Source of the DNA: 2-12-FULL-42-15 sp964196565
Lineage (GTDB): Bacteria > Pseudomonadota > Gammaproteobacteria > Coxiellales > Coxiellaceae
DNA length: 8,136 bases
Reading direction: 5' to 3'
Assembly (NCBI GenBank): GCA_964196565.1
Contig: CAXMUH010000123.1
Span: 1 to 8,136, forward strand
Shown: positions 1 to 6,670 of the stretch, piece by piece
Layout: each line of letters opens with the position of its first letter
Position numbering within the stretch: the stretch's first letter is position 1
Notes under the pieces: model-generated
What the model saw: only the letters and a program-made list of their open reading frames with translations
Databases searched by the model: none
What the model was told of the DNA's origin: nothing
Translations under genes and position numbers: made by a program

Positions 1-155
1 CAGAGCAACGAAAAGAACAACTAGAAAAATCGGAAAAATCAGAAAAATCAGAAAAATCAGAAAAATCAGAAAAACCTGAGAAACCTGAAAAACCTGAGAA
101 ACCTGAAAAACCTGAGAAACCGGAAAAAACAGAATCAGAAACAGAAATAGGGTAA
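1..155 (+). CDS. infC: Probable translation initiation factor IF-3, C-terminal end only, with Glu-Lys-rich repeat tail (partial at 5')
   Basis: The reading frame starting at base 3 is open from the window edge to a TAA at 153-155 and encodes 50 residues: EQRKEQL, then five EKS, six EKP and one EKT tripeptide, ending SETEIG. None of the conserved IF3 body is inside the window. The assignment rests on position: the stop lies 4 nt before rpmI, where infC sits in the infC-rpmI-rplT operon of nearly all bacteria. IF3 binds the 30S subunit and checks start-codon and initiator-tRNA selection. Most IF3 proteins end within a few residues of a short Lys-rich tail, so this highly charged, probably disordered extension is unusual (Myxococcus IF3/Dsg is a known case of an extended IF3). 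If the upstream gene is not infC, this would be the tail of another Lys/Glu-rich protein. Confidence 0.62.
   Translation, partial: EQRKEQLEKSEKSEKSEKSEKSEKPEKPEKPEKPEKPEKPEKTESETEIG
24..131 (+). repeat. In-frame 9-bp tandem repeat, 12 units
   Basis: Twelve consecutive 9-bp units of the form GAR AAA NCN lie in frame. Five encode EKS (24-68), six encode EKP (69-122) and one encodes EKT (123-131). The EKS units are nearly identical (GAAAAATCA). The EKP units alternate GAAAAACCT and GAGAAACCT, so they form an 18-bp higher-order repeat, which suggests two separate rounds of slippage expansion. Copy number should vary between strains without breaking the frame, because the unit is a multiple of three. 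Confidence 0.93.
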
Positions 156-159
156 GGCA

Positions 160-354
160 ATGCCGAAGATGAAAACAAACCGGGGTGCAGCGAAACGCTT
201 TAAGCGAACTGGAAATGGCCAGTTGAAGCGTGGTGCTTCTAATCGTCGTCATATTTTAATTAAAAAAGCAACGAAGCGTAAACGCCATCTGCGTGGGTTA
301 AGAAATGTTAACCCAAGTGATGTGAAAGCAGTTAACGCAATGTTAGCCAAGTAA
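160..354 (+). CDS. rpmI: 50S ribosomal protein L35
   Basis: The 64-residue basic protein begins MPKMKTNRGAAKRFKRTGNG and contains the KATKRKRHLR segment typical of bacterial L35; the length matches the usual 64-66 residues. L35 is a small component of the large ribosomal subunit. The ATG lies 4 nt after the upstream stop. The only purine-rich stretch (TAAGG at 153-157) is too close for an ideal Shine-Dalgarno, so translation is probably coupled to the upstream gene. In E. coli, L20 represses rpmI translation by binding the infC-rpmI mRNA. Whether that control exists here cannot be read from the sequence, and the repeat-tail coding region occupies the place where such a structure would lie. 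Confidence 0.97.
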   Translation: MPKMKTNRGAAKRFKRTGNGQLKRGASNRRHILIKKATKRKRHLRGLRNVNPSDVKAVNAMLAK

Positions 355-371
355 CTGGGAGTAAAGTTAGA

Positions 372-731
372 ATGGCAAGAGTAAAACGTGGTGTAACCGC
401 AAAAGCCCGTCACAAAAAAGTAATGGAAGAGGCCAAAGGTTATTATGGTGCTCGTTCTCGTGTTTATCGCGTAGCAAAACAAGCGGTTATTAAAGCTGCT
501 CAGTATGCTTATCGTGATCGTCGTCAGCGCAAACGTGAATTCCGTGGTTTATGGATTGTTCGCATTAATGCAGCTGCTCGCATCAATGGTTTGTCTTACA
601 GCCGTTTGATGAATGGTTTAAGCAAAGCGGGCATTGAAATGGATCGTAAAATGCTTGCAGAACTTGCGGTAAATGATAAAGCTGCCTTTGCAAAATTAGC
701 AGAGCAGGCTAAATCAGCTATAGCGGCATAA
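372..731 (+). CDS. rplT: 50S ribosomal protein L20
   Basis: The 119-residue basic protein has the full L20 pattern: N-terminal MARVKRGVTAKARHKKV, the long helical segment AKGYYGARSRVYRVAKQAV, the RDRRQRKREFRGLWI block around residues 49-63 and RINGLSYSRLMNGL near residue 80. Length matches the family (about 117-119). L20 binds 23S rRNA early in 50S assembly and is the autogenous repressor of the L35-L20 genes in E. coli. It follows rpmI by 17 nt with a good Shine-Dalgarno GGGAG (357-361) 10 nt before the ATG. It is followed by a strong hairpin before pheS. Confidence 0.98.
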   Translation: MARVKRGVTAKARHKKVMEEAKGYYGARSRVYRVAKQAVIKAAQYAYRDRRQRKREFRGLWIVRINAAARINGLSYSRLMNGLSKAGIEMDRKMLAELAVNDKAAFAKLAEQAKSAIAA

Positions 732-740
732 ATTATATTT

Positions 741-772
741 TTGACGCCAAAGCGACAAGCTCTTGGCGTCAA
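741..772 (+). promoter_or_regulatory. Perfect inverted repeat / stem-loop between rplT and pheS
   Basis: TTGACGCCAA (741-750) and TTGGCGTCAA (763-772) are exact reverse complements. Inside, AGC (751-753) can pair with GCT (759-761), giving about 13 bp with one bulged C and a 5-nt loop. No T-run follows (the next bases are CATCTTCAAG), so it is not a standard terminator. Its position, directly after the ribosomal genes and 26 nt before the pheS ATG, suits a processing site, mRNA-stabilising 3' end or partial attenuator that separates ribosomal protein from PheRS expression. The function is inferred. Confidence 0.6.
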
Positions 773-798
773 CATCTTCAAGCTTTAAGACTTTCACT

Positions 799-1785
799 AT
801 GGAACAACAACTCACTCAACTTCTCAAAACTGCAAAAACTGCCATCAATGATGTAACCGATTTAAAATCCCTTGATGCTTTGCGGGTCAAATTCCTCGGA
901 AAAAAAGGTGAACTTACTGACATTTTAAAAGGTGTGGGCAAATTACCTAAAGAAGAAAAACCTAAAATTGGCAAAATCGTTAATGAAGTTAAAACAGAAT
1001 TGCAGCAAACATTAGCGGTTAAAGAGCAAGCAATGCGCGAAGCAGACCTTGTTAAACAGCTCGAACAAGAAGCGGTTGATATTACCTTGCCTGGCAGACA
1101 AGATGGCTTAGGCAGTTTGCACCCAGTCACTCAAGTCAAAGCGCGAGTAATTTCGCTGTTTTCAAAGATGGGCTTTGATATTGTTGAAGGGCCAGAAGTT
1201 GAAGATGATTATCATAATTTTGAAGCCTTAAATATTCCAGAATTGCACCCGGCTCGTGCCATGCAAGATACCTTTTATTTTTCTGATGGTTCACTTTTAA
1301 GAACGCACACGTCCCCGGTACAAATTCGTGAAATGGAAAAGCGTGGCGTTCCGATTCGATTAATTGCCTTAGGTCGGGTGTATCGCCGTGATTCCGATCA
1401 AACGCATACCCCAATGTTTCACCAGGTTGAAGGCTTGGTGATTGAAAAGCGCTGCAGTTTTACTGATTTAAAAGGCGTCTTATCCGATTTTCTTAATGCT
1501 TTTTTTGAAAGCGATTTAACGCTTCGATTTCGCCCTTCTTATTTCCCTTTTACCGAACCTTCAGCAGAAGTTGATATCTATAAACCTGAAACTGATGACT
1601 GGATGGAAGTTCTCGGCTGTGGCATGGTTCATCCTAACGTTTTAAAAAATGTCGGTGTCGATCCTGATGAGTATTGCGGATATGCCTTTGGCATAGGACT
1701 TGATCGATTGGCGATGCTGCGATATCGGATCCCTGATTTACGATTATTATTTGAAAATGATATTCGATTTTTGCAACAATTTTAA
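799..1785 (+). CDS. pheS: Phenylalanine-tRNA ligase alpha subunit
   Basis: PheS pairs with PheT as an alpha2-beta2 enzyme that charges tRNA-Phe; the alpha subunit carries the class II catalytic core. The product is 328 residues (E. coli 327). Residues 1 to about 100 form the helical coiled-coil arm that contacts tRNA. Class II motif 2 is GRVYRRD at 192-198 followed by the HTPMFHQVEG segment, and motif 3 is GIGLDRLAML at 298-307. The ATG at 799 is chosen because MEQQLTQLLKTAKTAI aligns with the family N-terminus. An in-frame TTG at 763 would add 12 residues but lies inside the upstream hairpin. The Shine-Dalgarno is weak (TAAGA at 785-789). The gene is followed after 36 nt by pheT. Confidence 0.97.
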   Translation: MEQQLTQLLKTAKTAINDVTDLKSLDALRVKFLGKKGELTDILKGVGKLPKEEKPKIGKIVNEVKTELQQTLAVKEQAMREADLVKQLEQEAVDITLPGRQDGLGSLHPVTQVKARVISLFSKMGFDIVEGPEVEDDYHNFEALNIPELHPARAMQDTFYFSDGSLLRTHTSPVQIREMEKRGVPIRLIALGRVYRRDSDQTHTPMFHQVEGLVIEKRCSFTDLKGVLSDFLNAFFESDLTLRFRPSYFPFTEPSAEVDIYKPETDDWMEVLGCGMVHPNVLKNVGVDPDEYCGYAFGIGLDRLAMLRYRIPDLRLLFENDIRFLQQF

Positions 1786-1788
1786 TTT

Positions 1789-1800
1789 GCCGGCCGGGAA
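1789..1800 (+). repeat. Partial REP-like element in the pheS-pheT gap
   Basis: GCCGGCCGGGAA contains GGCCGGGAA (1792-1800), the exact 3' end of the REP family seen complete at 6912-7048 and in the tandem array at 5031-5294. No matching GTAGCCCGG half is visible upstream, where pheS coding sequence ends, so this is either a truncated REP or a chance match of a GC-rich 9-mer in an AT-rich spacer. The pheT Shine-Dalgarno (AAAGG, 1807-1811) lies just beyond it. Confidence 0.45.
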
Positions 1801-1821
1801 GCAACTAAAGGTAGAACAACA

Positions 1822-4203
1822 ATGCAATTTAGCGAAAATTGGCTTAGACAATGGGTTAATCCAGCAGTTGATACCAATCAACTAGCCGAAGCATTAACCA
1901 TGCTTGGTTTAGAAGTTGATACTGTCATGCCAGCAGGTTTAGATTTTACGGGTGTGGTTGTGGGTGAGGTTGTGTTACGTGAGCCGCATCCCAATGCGGA
2001 TCGCTTGAGTTATTGCCGAGTTAATATTGGTGAAAAAGATCTGATCGAAGTCGTTTGCGGTGGCACCAATGTTCGAACCGGAATAAAAGTCGCATTTATT
2101 AAAGTGGGTGGTGTTCTGCCGGGTGATTTCAAAATTAAAAAAGCCAAACTTCGTGGTGTTGAATCCAGAGGCATGATTTGTTCTACCAAAGAATTAGGTT
2201 TGGGCGAGGGCATTGCTGGAGAGATTATTGAATTACCCGAAGATGCGCCGGTGGGTATGGATTTCCGTGAATATATCGCGCTTGATGACAATATGATTGA
2301 TGTTGAGCTTACCCCGAATCGTGGAGATTGTGCCAGTATTTTAGGGATTGCTCGAGATTTATCTGCAAAATTTGAATTGCCGATAAATAGTCCGGGGATT
2401 GATGCGATTGAATCGGTTAATAAAAGCAGCCTGAGTATTAAAAATTCAGCGCCTGCACAATGTCCGCGTTATGTTGGTCGGGTTATCAATAATATTAATT
2501 TAAAAGCGATAACGCCAGTGTGGATGCAAGAAGATTTGCGCCGATCGGGTTTGCGTTTGGTTAATCCAGTGGTTGATATTAGTAATTACGTGATGCTAGA
2601 ACTCGGCGCGCCAACACATGCTTTTGACCTGGATAAATTAGACTCCGGCATTGAAATACGTTGTGCTAAAGACGGTGAAGAAATCACTTTGTTAGATGGC
2701 CAAACCGTCAAATTAAAAAAGAATACTGTTGTTATTGCCGATGCTACGCGAGCTCAAGCAGTCGCTGGGGTGATGGGCGCTCTGCACACTTCGGTTGATG
2801 AACACACAAAAAATGTTTTTCTCGAATGTGCCTACTTTAATCCTGCTAGTGTCTGCCAGTCAGCACGCCAAATAAATACCATCAGTGATTCATCTTACCG
2901 TTTTGAGCGCGGCGTGGATTATAAGTTGCAAAAATTAGCGATTGAACGTTTCACCCAATTATTATTAGAGATTTGTGGGGGCGAACCCGGTCCGGTATGT
3001 GAAGTTGTTGAGAAGAAATTTTTACCCGTCCAACCGTTGGTGACTTTGCGTCAGAATCAAATCAAACGCTTATTAGGCATTGAGATTGATGATGCTTCAG
3101 TTGAAGCCATTTTAACGAGCTTGGGTATGACGGTTACTAAAATTGATCATGGCTGGGAAGTGTTGGTTCCAAGCTATCGATTCGATATAACCATGGAAGC
3201 GGATTTGATTGAAGAGTTGGTGCGCTTGCATGGCTACAAAAATCTTCCTGCGACCACTTTATTGGGTGAGCTAAAAATTCCACAAGAGTCAGCAACCAAG
3301 CTACCGTATTTGCGTGTGCAAAATTTATTAACTGATCTCGGGTACAGTGAAGCAATTACTTATAGTTTTGTGGATCCTCATTTGCAACGGCACTTTGACG
3401 CAGAAGGTGAATTTTTAACTTTGGCCAATCCTTTATCAGAAGAAATTAGTGTTATGCGCACCAGTCTTTGGCCAGGACTTGTTCAAGCACTGCAATACAA
3501 CTTAAATCGCCAAGTGCAACGATTGCGCCTTTTTGAGACTGGCTTATGTTTTGTAAAAGAGGGAAAAGAATTAAAGCAGCATTCAAGAGTGGCGGGCTTA
3601 ATTGCTGGTCAGGCACATCCTCCGCAATGGGATAAGAAAGATCGCATGGTCGATTTTTTTGATTTGAAGGGTGATATTGAACAATTGTTTTGTGAAACTA
3701 ACCAGAATAAGAAATTGAGCTGGAAAAAGTCAAACCATCCCGCACTGCACCCTGGGCAGTCGGCAGAGCTGTTTTTGGATGAAATTTCGGTGGGCAATGT
3801 GGGCGCATTACACCCGAAAATCGTTGAATCGTTGGGCTTAAGCGTCTCCCCGTATGTCTTTGAACTTGATATGGATAAAATAAGTACAATTTTGCCTCCA
3901 AAGTATGATTTAATATCAAAATTTCCTGCAGTTCGCCGAGATCTTGCTATAGTTATCGATGACAACATTAGCGCAGAAGCTATTGAAAAAAATGTCAGAG
4001 ATTTTGCAGGGCACTTATTGCTAGATTTTAAAATTTTTGATATATATCATGGCGAAGGTATTGAATTAGGGAAAAAAAGTGTGGCTTTGGGCTTGACCTT
4101 TCAGGAACCATCGCGCACTCTTATAGACGAAGAAGTGAATGATATAGTGACGCGCGTTGTGTCGGGGTTAGAGGTTAAACTAAAGGCAATATTGAGGGCA
4201 TAA
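1822..4203 (+). CDS. pheT: Phenylalanine-tRNA ligase beta subunit
   Basis: The beta subunit of PheRS contributes tRNA recognition and editing of mischarged Tyr-tRNA-Phe. The protein is 793 residues (E. coli 795) and appears intact. An EMAP/OB-like tRNA-binding domain spans about residues 44-150 (GVVVGEVV...HPNADRL, LPGDFKIKKAKLRG). LTPNRGDC follows at 163-170. The B3/B4 editing domain lies roughly at 210-385, and B5 at about 405-475 with LRQNQIKRLLG at 409-419. A catalytic-like core follows, then a C-terminal FDX-ACB anticodon-binding domain from about 700 (KFPAVRRDLAIV). The ATG at 1822 has AAAGG 10 nt upstream, and MQFSENWLRQWVNP matches the family start. It ends 3 nt before ihfA, so the two are very likely co-transcribed. 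Confidence 0.98.
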   Translation: MQFSENWLRQWVNPAVDTNQLAEALTMLGLEVDTVMPAGLDFTGVVVGEVVLREPHPNADRLSYCRVNIGEKDLIEVVCGGTNVRTGIKVAFIKVGGVLPGDFKIKKAKLRGVESRGMICSTKELGLGEGIAGEIIELPEDAPVGMDFREYIALDDNMIDVELTPNRGDCASILGIARDLSAKFELPINSPGIDAIESVNKSSLSIKNSAPAQCPRYVGRVINNINLKAITPVWMQEDLRRSGLRLVNPVVDISNYVMLELGAPTHAFDLDKLDSGIEIRCAKDGEEITLLDGQTVKLKKNTVVIADATRAQAVAGVMGALHTSVDEHTKNVFLECAYFNPASVCQSARQINTISDSSYRFERGVDYKLQKLAIERFTQLLLEICGGEPGPVCEVVEKKFLPVQPLVTLRQNQIKRLLGIEIDDASVEAILTSLGMTVTKIDHGWEVLVPSYRFDITMEADLIEELVRLHGYKNLPATTLLGELKIPQESATKLPYLRVQNLLTDLGYSEAITYSFVDPHLQRHFDAEGEFLTLANPLSEEISVMRTSLWPGLVQALQYNLNRQVQRLRLFETGLCFVKEGKELKQHSRVAGLIAGQAHPPQWDKKDRMVDFFDLKGDIEQLFCETNQNKKLSWKKSNHPALHPGQSAELFLDEISVGNVGALHPKIVESLGLSVSPYVFELDMDKISTILPPKYDLISKFPAVRRDLAIVIDDNISAEAIEKNVRDFAGHLLLDFKIFDIYHGEGIELGKKSVALGLTFQEPSRTLIDEEVNDIVTRVVSGLEVKLKAILRA

Positions 4204-4206
4204 GCT

Positions 4207-4515
4207 ATGGCACTCACAAAAGCAGATATTTCAGAACACCTGTTTAATGTAGTGGGTCTGAACAAAAGAGAAGCAAAAGATTTGGTCGAAATTTTTTATG
4301 AAGAAATTCGGGCATCTCTTGAGCGTGGTGAACCGGTGAAGTTATCCGGTTTTGGTAATTTTAATTTGCGTGATAAGAGTCAGCGTCCAGGACGTAATCC
4401 GAAAACCGGTGAAGAAATTCCCATTACTGCACGACGTGTGGTTACCTTTCGAGCAGGACACAAGCTGAAATCCAGGGTGGAAAAGAATGTCAAGCCACAA
4501 GACGAAGAGCAGTAA
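4207..4515 (+). CDS. ihfA: Integration host factor alpha subunit
   Basis: IHF is a nucleoid protein, a heterodimer with IhfB, that bends DNA sharply at specific sites and helps promoters, recombination and replication. The 102-residue product follows the E. coli protein closely throughout: MALTKADISEHLF at the start, VKLSGFGNFNLRDK in the middle, and the DNA-wrapping arm QRPGRNPKTGEEIPITARRVV, with the intercalating proline at residue 65. The tail VKPQDEEQ is a few residues longer than usual. The gene starts 3 nt after the pheT stop, the standard gammaproteobacterial arrangement, and its last 29 nt overlap the next gene in another frame. Confidence 0.98.
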   Translation: MALTKADISEHLFNVVGLNKREAKDLVEIFYEEIRASLERGEPVKLSGFGNFNLRDKSQRPGRNPKTGEEIPITARRVVTFRAGHKLKSRVEKNVKPQDEEQ

Positions 4516-4858
4516 GGCAGAAGATATCTTACCGTCTATTCCTGATAAAATTTATTTTACCATTGGTGAAGTGGGGCGACTTTGTAAATTAAAACCACAT
4601 GTGCTGCGTTATTGGGAGCAGGAGTTCACTCAACTCTCACCCAGTAAGCGACGTGGTAATCGCCGTTATTATCAGCATAAAGATGTTCTTCTAGTGCGCA
4701 AGATCAGGGAGCTATTGCATGAGCAAGGCTATACCATTGAAGGTGCTCGGCAGCAATTATCAGGTGTAACGCCTAAAGACAATCGCGAAGAAAGATTGTA
4801 TAATGCTCTGCAAACTGCCGTAGGGAAATTAGAAAAGGTCGCACAAGACTTACGCTAA
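4487..4858 (+). CDS. Small MerR-family transcriptional regulator linked to ihfA
   Basis: The 123-residue protein has a MerR-type winged-helix domain. The helix-turn-helix is at about 22-42 (IYFTIGEVGRLCKLKPHVLRYWE), the wing at 54-62 (KRRGNRRYY), and the following helices at 63-91 (KDVLLVRKIRELLHEQGYTIEGARQQL). After about residue 100 there is only one short helical segment and no cysteine-based metal site or recognisable ligand domain, so the inducer, if any, is unknown. The only plausible start is the ATG at 4487 inside ihfA, with AAAAGA before it, giving a 29-nt out-of-frame overlap and probable translational coupling. A MerR-like gene between ihfA and tRNA-Pro is a conserved neighbourhood in Pseudomonas, Legionella and relatives, but its target is not established by the sequence. 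Confidence 0.93.
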   Translation: MSSHKTKSSKAEDILPSIPDKIYFTIGEVGRLCKLKPHVLRYWEQEFTQLSPSKRRGNRRYYQHKDVLLVRKIRELLHEQGYTIEGARQQLSGVTPKDNREERLYNALQTAVGKLEKVAQDLR

Positions 4859-4874
4859 GCGATATTTAGAGTTC

Positions 4875-4924
4875 AAACCCAGTGACGTGCATGTGGCGTG
4901 TCACTGGGTTTTTTTTATTTTTTT
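4875..4924 (+). terminator. Rho-independent terminator of the infC-ihfA-merR operon
   Basis: AAACCCAGTGAC (4875-4886) pairs perfectly with GTCACTGGGTTT (4900-4911) across a 13-nt loop. The stem runs directly into a T-rich stretch (4909-4924) interrupted by a single A and is placed 16 nt after the merR stop. This is one of the clearest regulatory signals in the window. Confidence 0.93.
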
Positions 4925-4935
4925 GTGACAACCAA

Positions 4936-5015
<80 letters not shown>

Positions 5016-5030
5016 ATAAAATGACCTACG

Positions 5031-5294
5031 AGTGCCGGAATTGGCTTTGACGTAGCCCGGACAAGCAATCTTTGATTGCGCGGCCGGAAAAATAAAAACC
5101 TGGCCGACAAGTCGTTAAGGCGTCGAGTGCCGGAATTGGCTTTGACGTAGCCCGGACAAGCAGTCTTTGATTGCGCGGCCGGAAAAATAAAAACCTGGCC
5201 GACAAGTCGTTAAGGCGTCGAGTGCCGGAATTGGCTTTGACGTAGCCCGGACAAGCAATCTTTGATTGCGCGGCCGGGAAAATAATAAACCTGG
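5031..5294 (+). repeat. Tandem array of a 95-bp unit (about 2.8 copies), each carrying a REP-like palindrome
   Basis: Units begin at 5031, 5126 and 5221, exactly 95 bp apart. Units 1 and 2 differ at one base (A5068 versus G5163); unit 3 matches to about 5277, then changes and stops near 5294. Each unit starts AGTGCCGGAATTGG and contains GTAGCCCGGACAAGCAATC...GATTGCGCGGCCGG. The REP cores are at 5052-5087, 5147-5182 and 5242-5278. Within a core, GCAATC-TTT-GATTGC is a perfect hairpin nested inside CCGG/CCGG arms; the unit-2 change keeps a G-T pair. A second hairpin (GGCCGG...CCTGGCC) and CGAC-AA-GTCG follow in complete units. The 5' GTAG plus imperfect palindrome is the published signature of REP sequences. 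This array fills the 314 nt between tRNA-Pro and the next gene; no ORF with coding character is seen there. Confidence 0.93.
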
Positions 5295-5317
5295 TTGTTC
5301 AGGCTGCCAAGGAAAAC

Positions 5318-5322
5318 AGGAG
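5318..5322 (+). promoter_or_regulatory. Shine-Dalgarno AGGAG deciding the start of the sterol reductase gene
   Basis: AGGAG lies 7 nt before the ATG at 5330 but only 3 nt before another ATG at 5326, which is in a different frame and reaches a stop after 7 codons (5347-5349). Spacing therefore supports 5330 as the functional start. Confidence 0.8.
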
Positions 5323-5329
5323 AATATGG

Positions 5330-6658
5330 ATGTTAAAATTTTTACGTAATAGTTTGTTTCCTTTGTTTCTCATATTGGTCTGTCCGATGACGGTGATGAT
5401 CGTTTGGCAGTTGAATACTGATCTGCACGGATCATTATTGGCTTATTGGCAATACATTAAAACCACAAATTTTTTTACTGCTCTTTATTATTTCTGGCAA
5501 CCGGTCTTATTTGGTACGGCCATGGCCTGGAAAATTATTGCCTGCTTTGGGTTAGTGCAGTTAATCCTAATGCGCGTGGTACCCGGCAAGCGTTTCGAAG
5601 GGCCATTGACGCCCAAAGGCAATACCCCAATCTACAAAGCCAATGGATTTTCCTGTTATCTTATTACCATGGTTTTATTTTTTGTTGGATCCTATGGCCT
5701 GGGCTGGTTCTCTGCCACCATTATTTACGATAATTTTCTTGGAATTTTAGGCGCTTTAAATGTCTTTAGCCTGCTTTTTTGCTTATTGTTGTATATTAAG
5801 GGTCGATATTTTCCTTCAACGACTGATAAAGGCGTGACCGGTAATTTTATCTTTGATTATTACTGGGGGACCGAACTCTATCCCAGAATATTGGGTTGGG
5901 ATATTAAGCTTTTTACCAATTGCCGTTTTGGAATGATGAGTTGGCCATTAATTATTATTTCATTTGCCGCAAAACAGACGCAAGTTTATGGTTTAAGCAA
6001 TTCAATGCTAATTTGTGTGTTGATTATGCTGGTTTATATTACCAAATTCTTTTGGTGGGAAACCGGCTATTTACGATCTTTAGATATAATGCACGACCGT
6101 GCGGGATTTTATATTTGTTGGGGCTGTTTAGTGTGGGTTCCAGCGATCTATACTTTGCCAGCGATGTATTTAGTTAATCATCCCTATCATTTTAGTTGGT
6201 TAGCCGGAGCTTTTATTTTGGCAGCCGGCGTAATCAGTGTGATGCTAAATTACTTTGCCGATCGACAGCGCCAAATGGTGCGCGCCACTAATGGCGAATG
6301 TAAAATATGGGGCAAAAAACCTGAAATTATCAAAGCACAATATGTGACAAAAGAAGGCGAAACTAAAAACAGTATTTTATTAGTATCGGGCTGGTGGGGC
6401 GTCTCAAGACACTTTCACTATCTCCCTGAAATATTATCCGCATTTTTTTGGACTTTGCCGGTGTTATTTTTAAATTTTTTACCGTGGTTTTACGTGATCT
6501 TTTTAACAATTTTATTATTTCACCGTTCGATCCGTGATGAAGCGCGATGCCGTGAAAAGTATGGTTTATATTGGCAGCAATATTGTGAGCGTGTTCCGGG
6601 GCGAATATTTCCACGTTTTAAATTGAGCAGCTTAGTCGATAAAACCGAAACTAGCTGA
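5330..6658 (+). CDS. Eukaryote-like sterol reductase, 7-dehydrocholesterol reductase (DHCR7) / ERG4-ERG24 family
   Basis: The 442-residue integral membrane protein has about nine or ten hydrophobic segments (for example roughly 5-27, 58-82, 107-130, 135-156, 200-245, 259-310 and 372-396). Family signatures are clear: GNFIFDYYWGTELYPR at 171-186 followed by DIKLFTNCRFGMMSW and SFAAKQ; LLVSGWWGVSRHFHYL at 350-365; and HRSIRDEARCREKYG at 398-412 leading to the VPGRIFPRF end. These match human/plant DHCR7 better than a generic ERG4/ERG24 protein. DHCR7 reduces the C7-C8 double bond of sterols with NADPH. Coxiella burnetii carries two sterol reductase genes of this family, one with Δ24 activity shown in yeast, so the exact double bond reduced here is uncertain. 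Sterol synthesis from scratch is not expected, so a host-derived sterol is the likely substrate. It sits between REP repeats and a convergent HTH gene, outside the housekeeping operon; acquisition from a eukaryote is inferred. Confidence 0.93.
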   Translation: MLKFLRNSLFPLFLILVCPMTVMIVWQLNTDLHGSLLAYWQYIKTTNFFTALYYFWQPVLFGTAMAWKIIACFGLVQLILMRVVPGKRFEGPLTPKGNTPIYKANGFSCYLITMVLFFVGSYGLGWFSATIIYDNFLGILGALNVFSLLFCLLLYIKGRYFPSTTDKGVTGNFIFDYYWGTELYPRILGWDIKLFTNCRFGMMSWPLIIISFAAKQTQVYGLSNSMLICVLIMLVYITKFFWWETGYLRSLDIMHDRAGFYICWGCLVWVPAIYTLPAMYLVNHPYHFSWLAGAFILAAGVISVMLNYFADRQRQMVRATNGECKIWGKKPEIIKAQYVTKEGETKNSILLVSGWWGVSRHFHYLPEILSAFFWTLPVLFLNFLPWFYVIFLTILLFHRSIRDEARCREKYGLYWQQYCERVPGRIFPRFKLSSLVDKTETS

Positions 6659-6670
6659 AATTAACTGAAA

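Noticed and set aside
741..788. A pheM-like leader peptide before pheS
   Set aside because: The gap has no ATG. A TTG-started frame gives 15 codons with a single Phe, and no attenuator U-tract follows.
763..798. In-frame TTG start giving a 12-residue longer PheS
   Set aside because: The TTG lies in the right arm of the rplT-pheS hairpin, and the 328-residue form from the ATG at 799 matches the family length and N-terminus.
1700..1885. Short + strand frame across the pheS-pheT junction
   Set aside because: It overlaps conserved coding sequence of both genes in another frame and has no recognisable content.
3609..3968. Minus-strand open frames inside pheT and similar ones inside rplT, pheS and the sterol reductase
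   Set aside because: They are antisense shadows of strongly conserved genes with no family motifs or ribosome binding sites.
5031..5294. CRISPR array
   Set aside because: The copies are continuous 95-bp units without unique spacers, and no cas genes are nearby.
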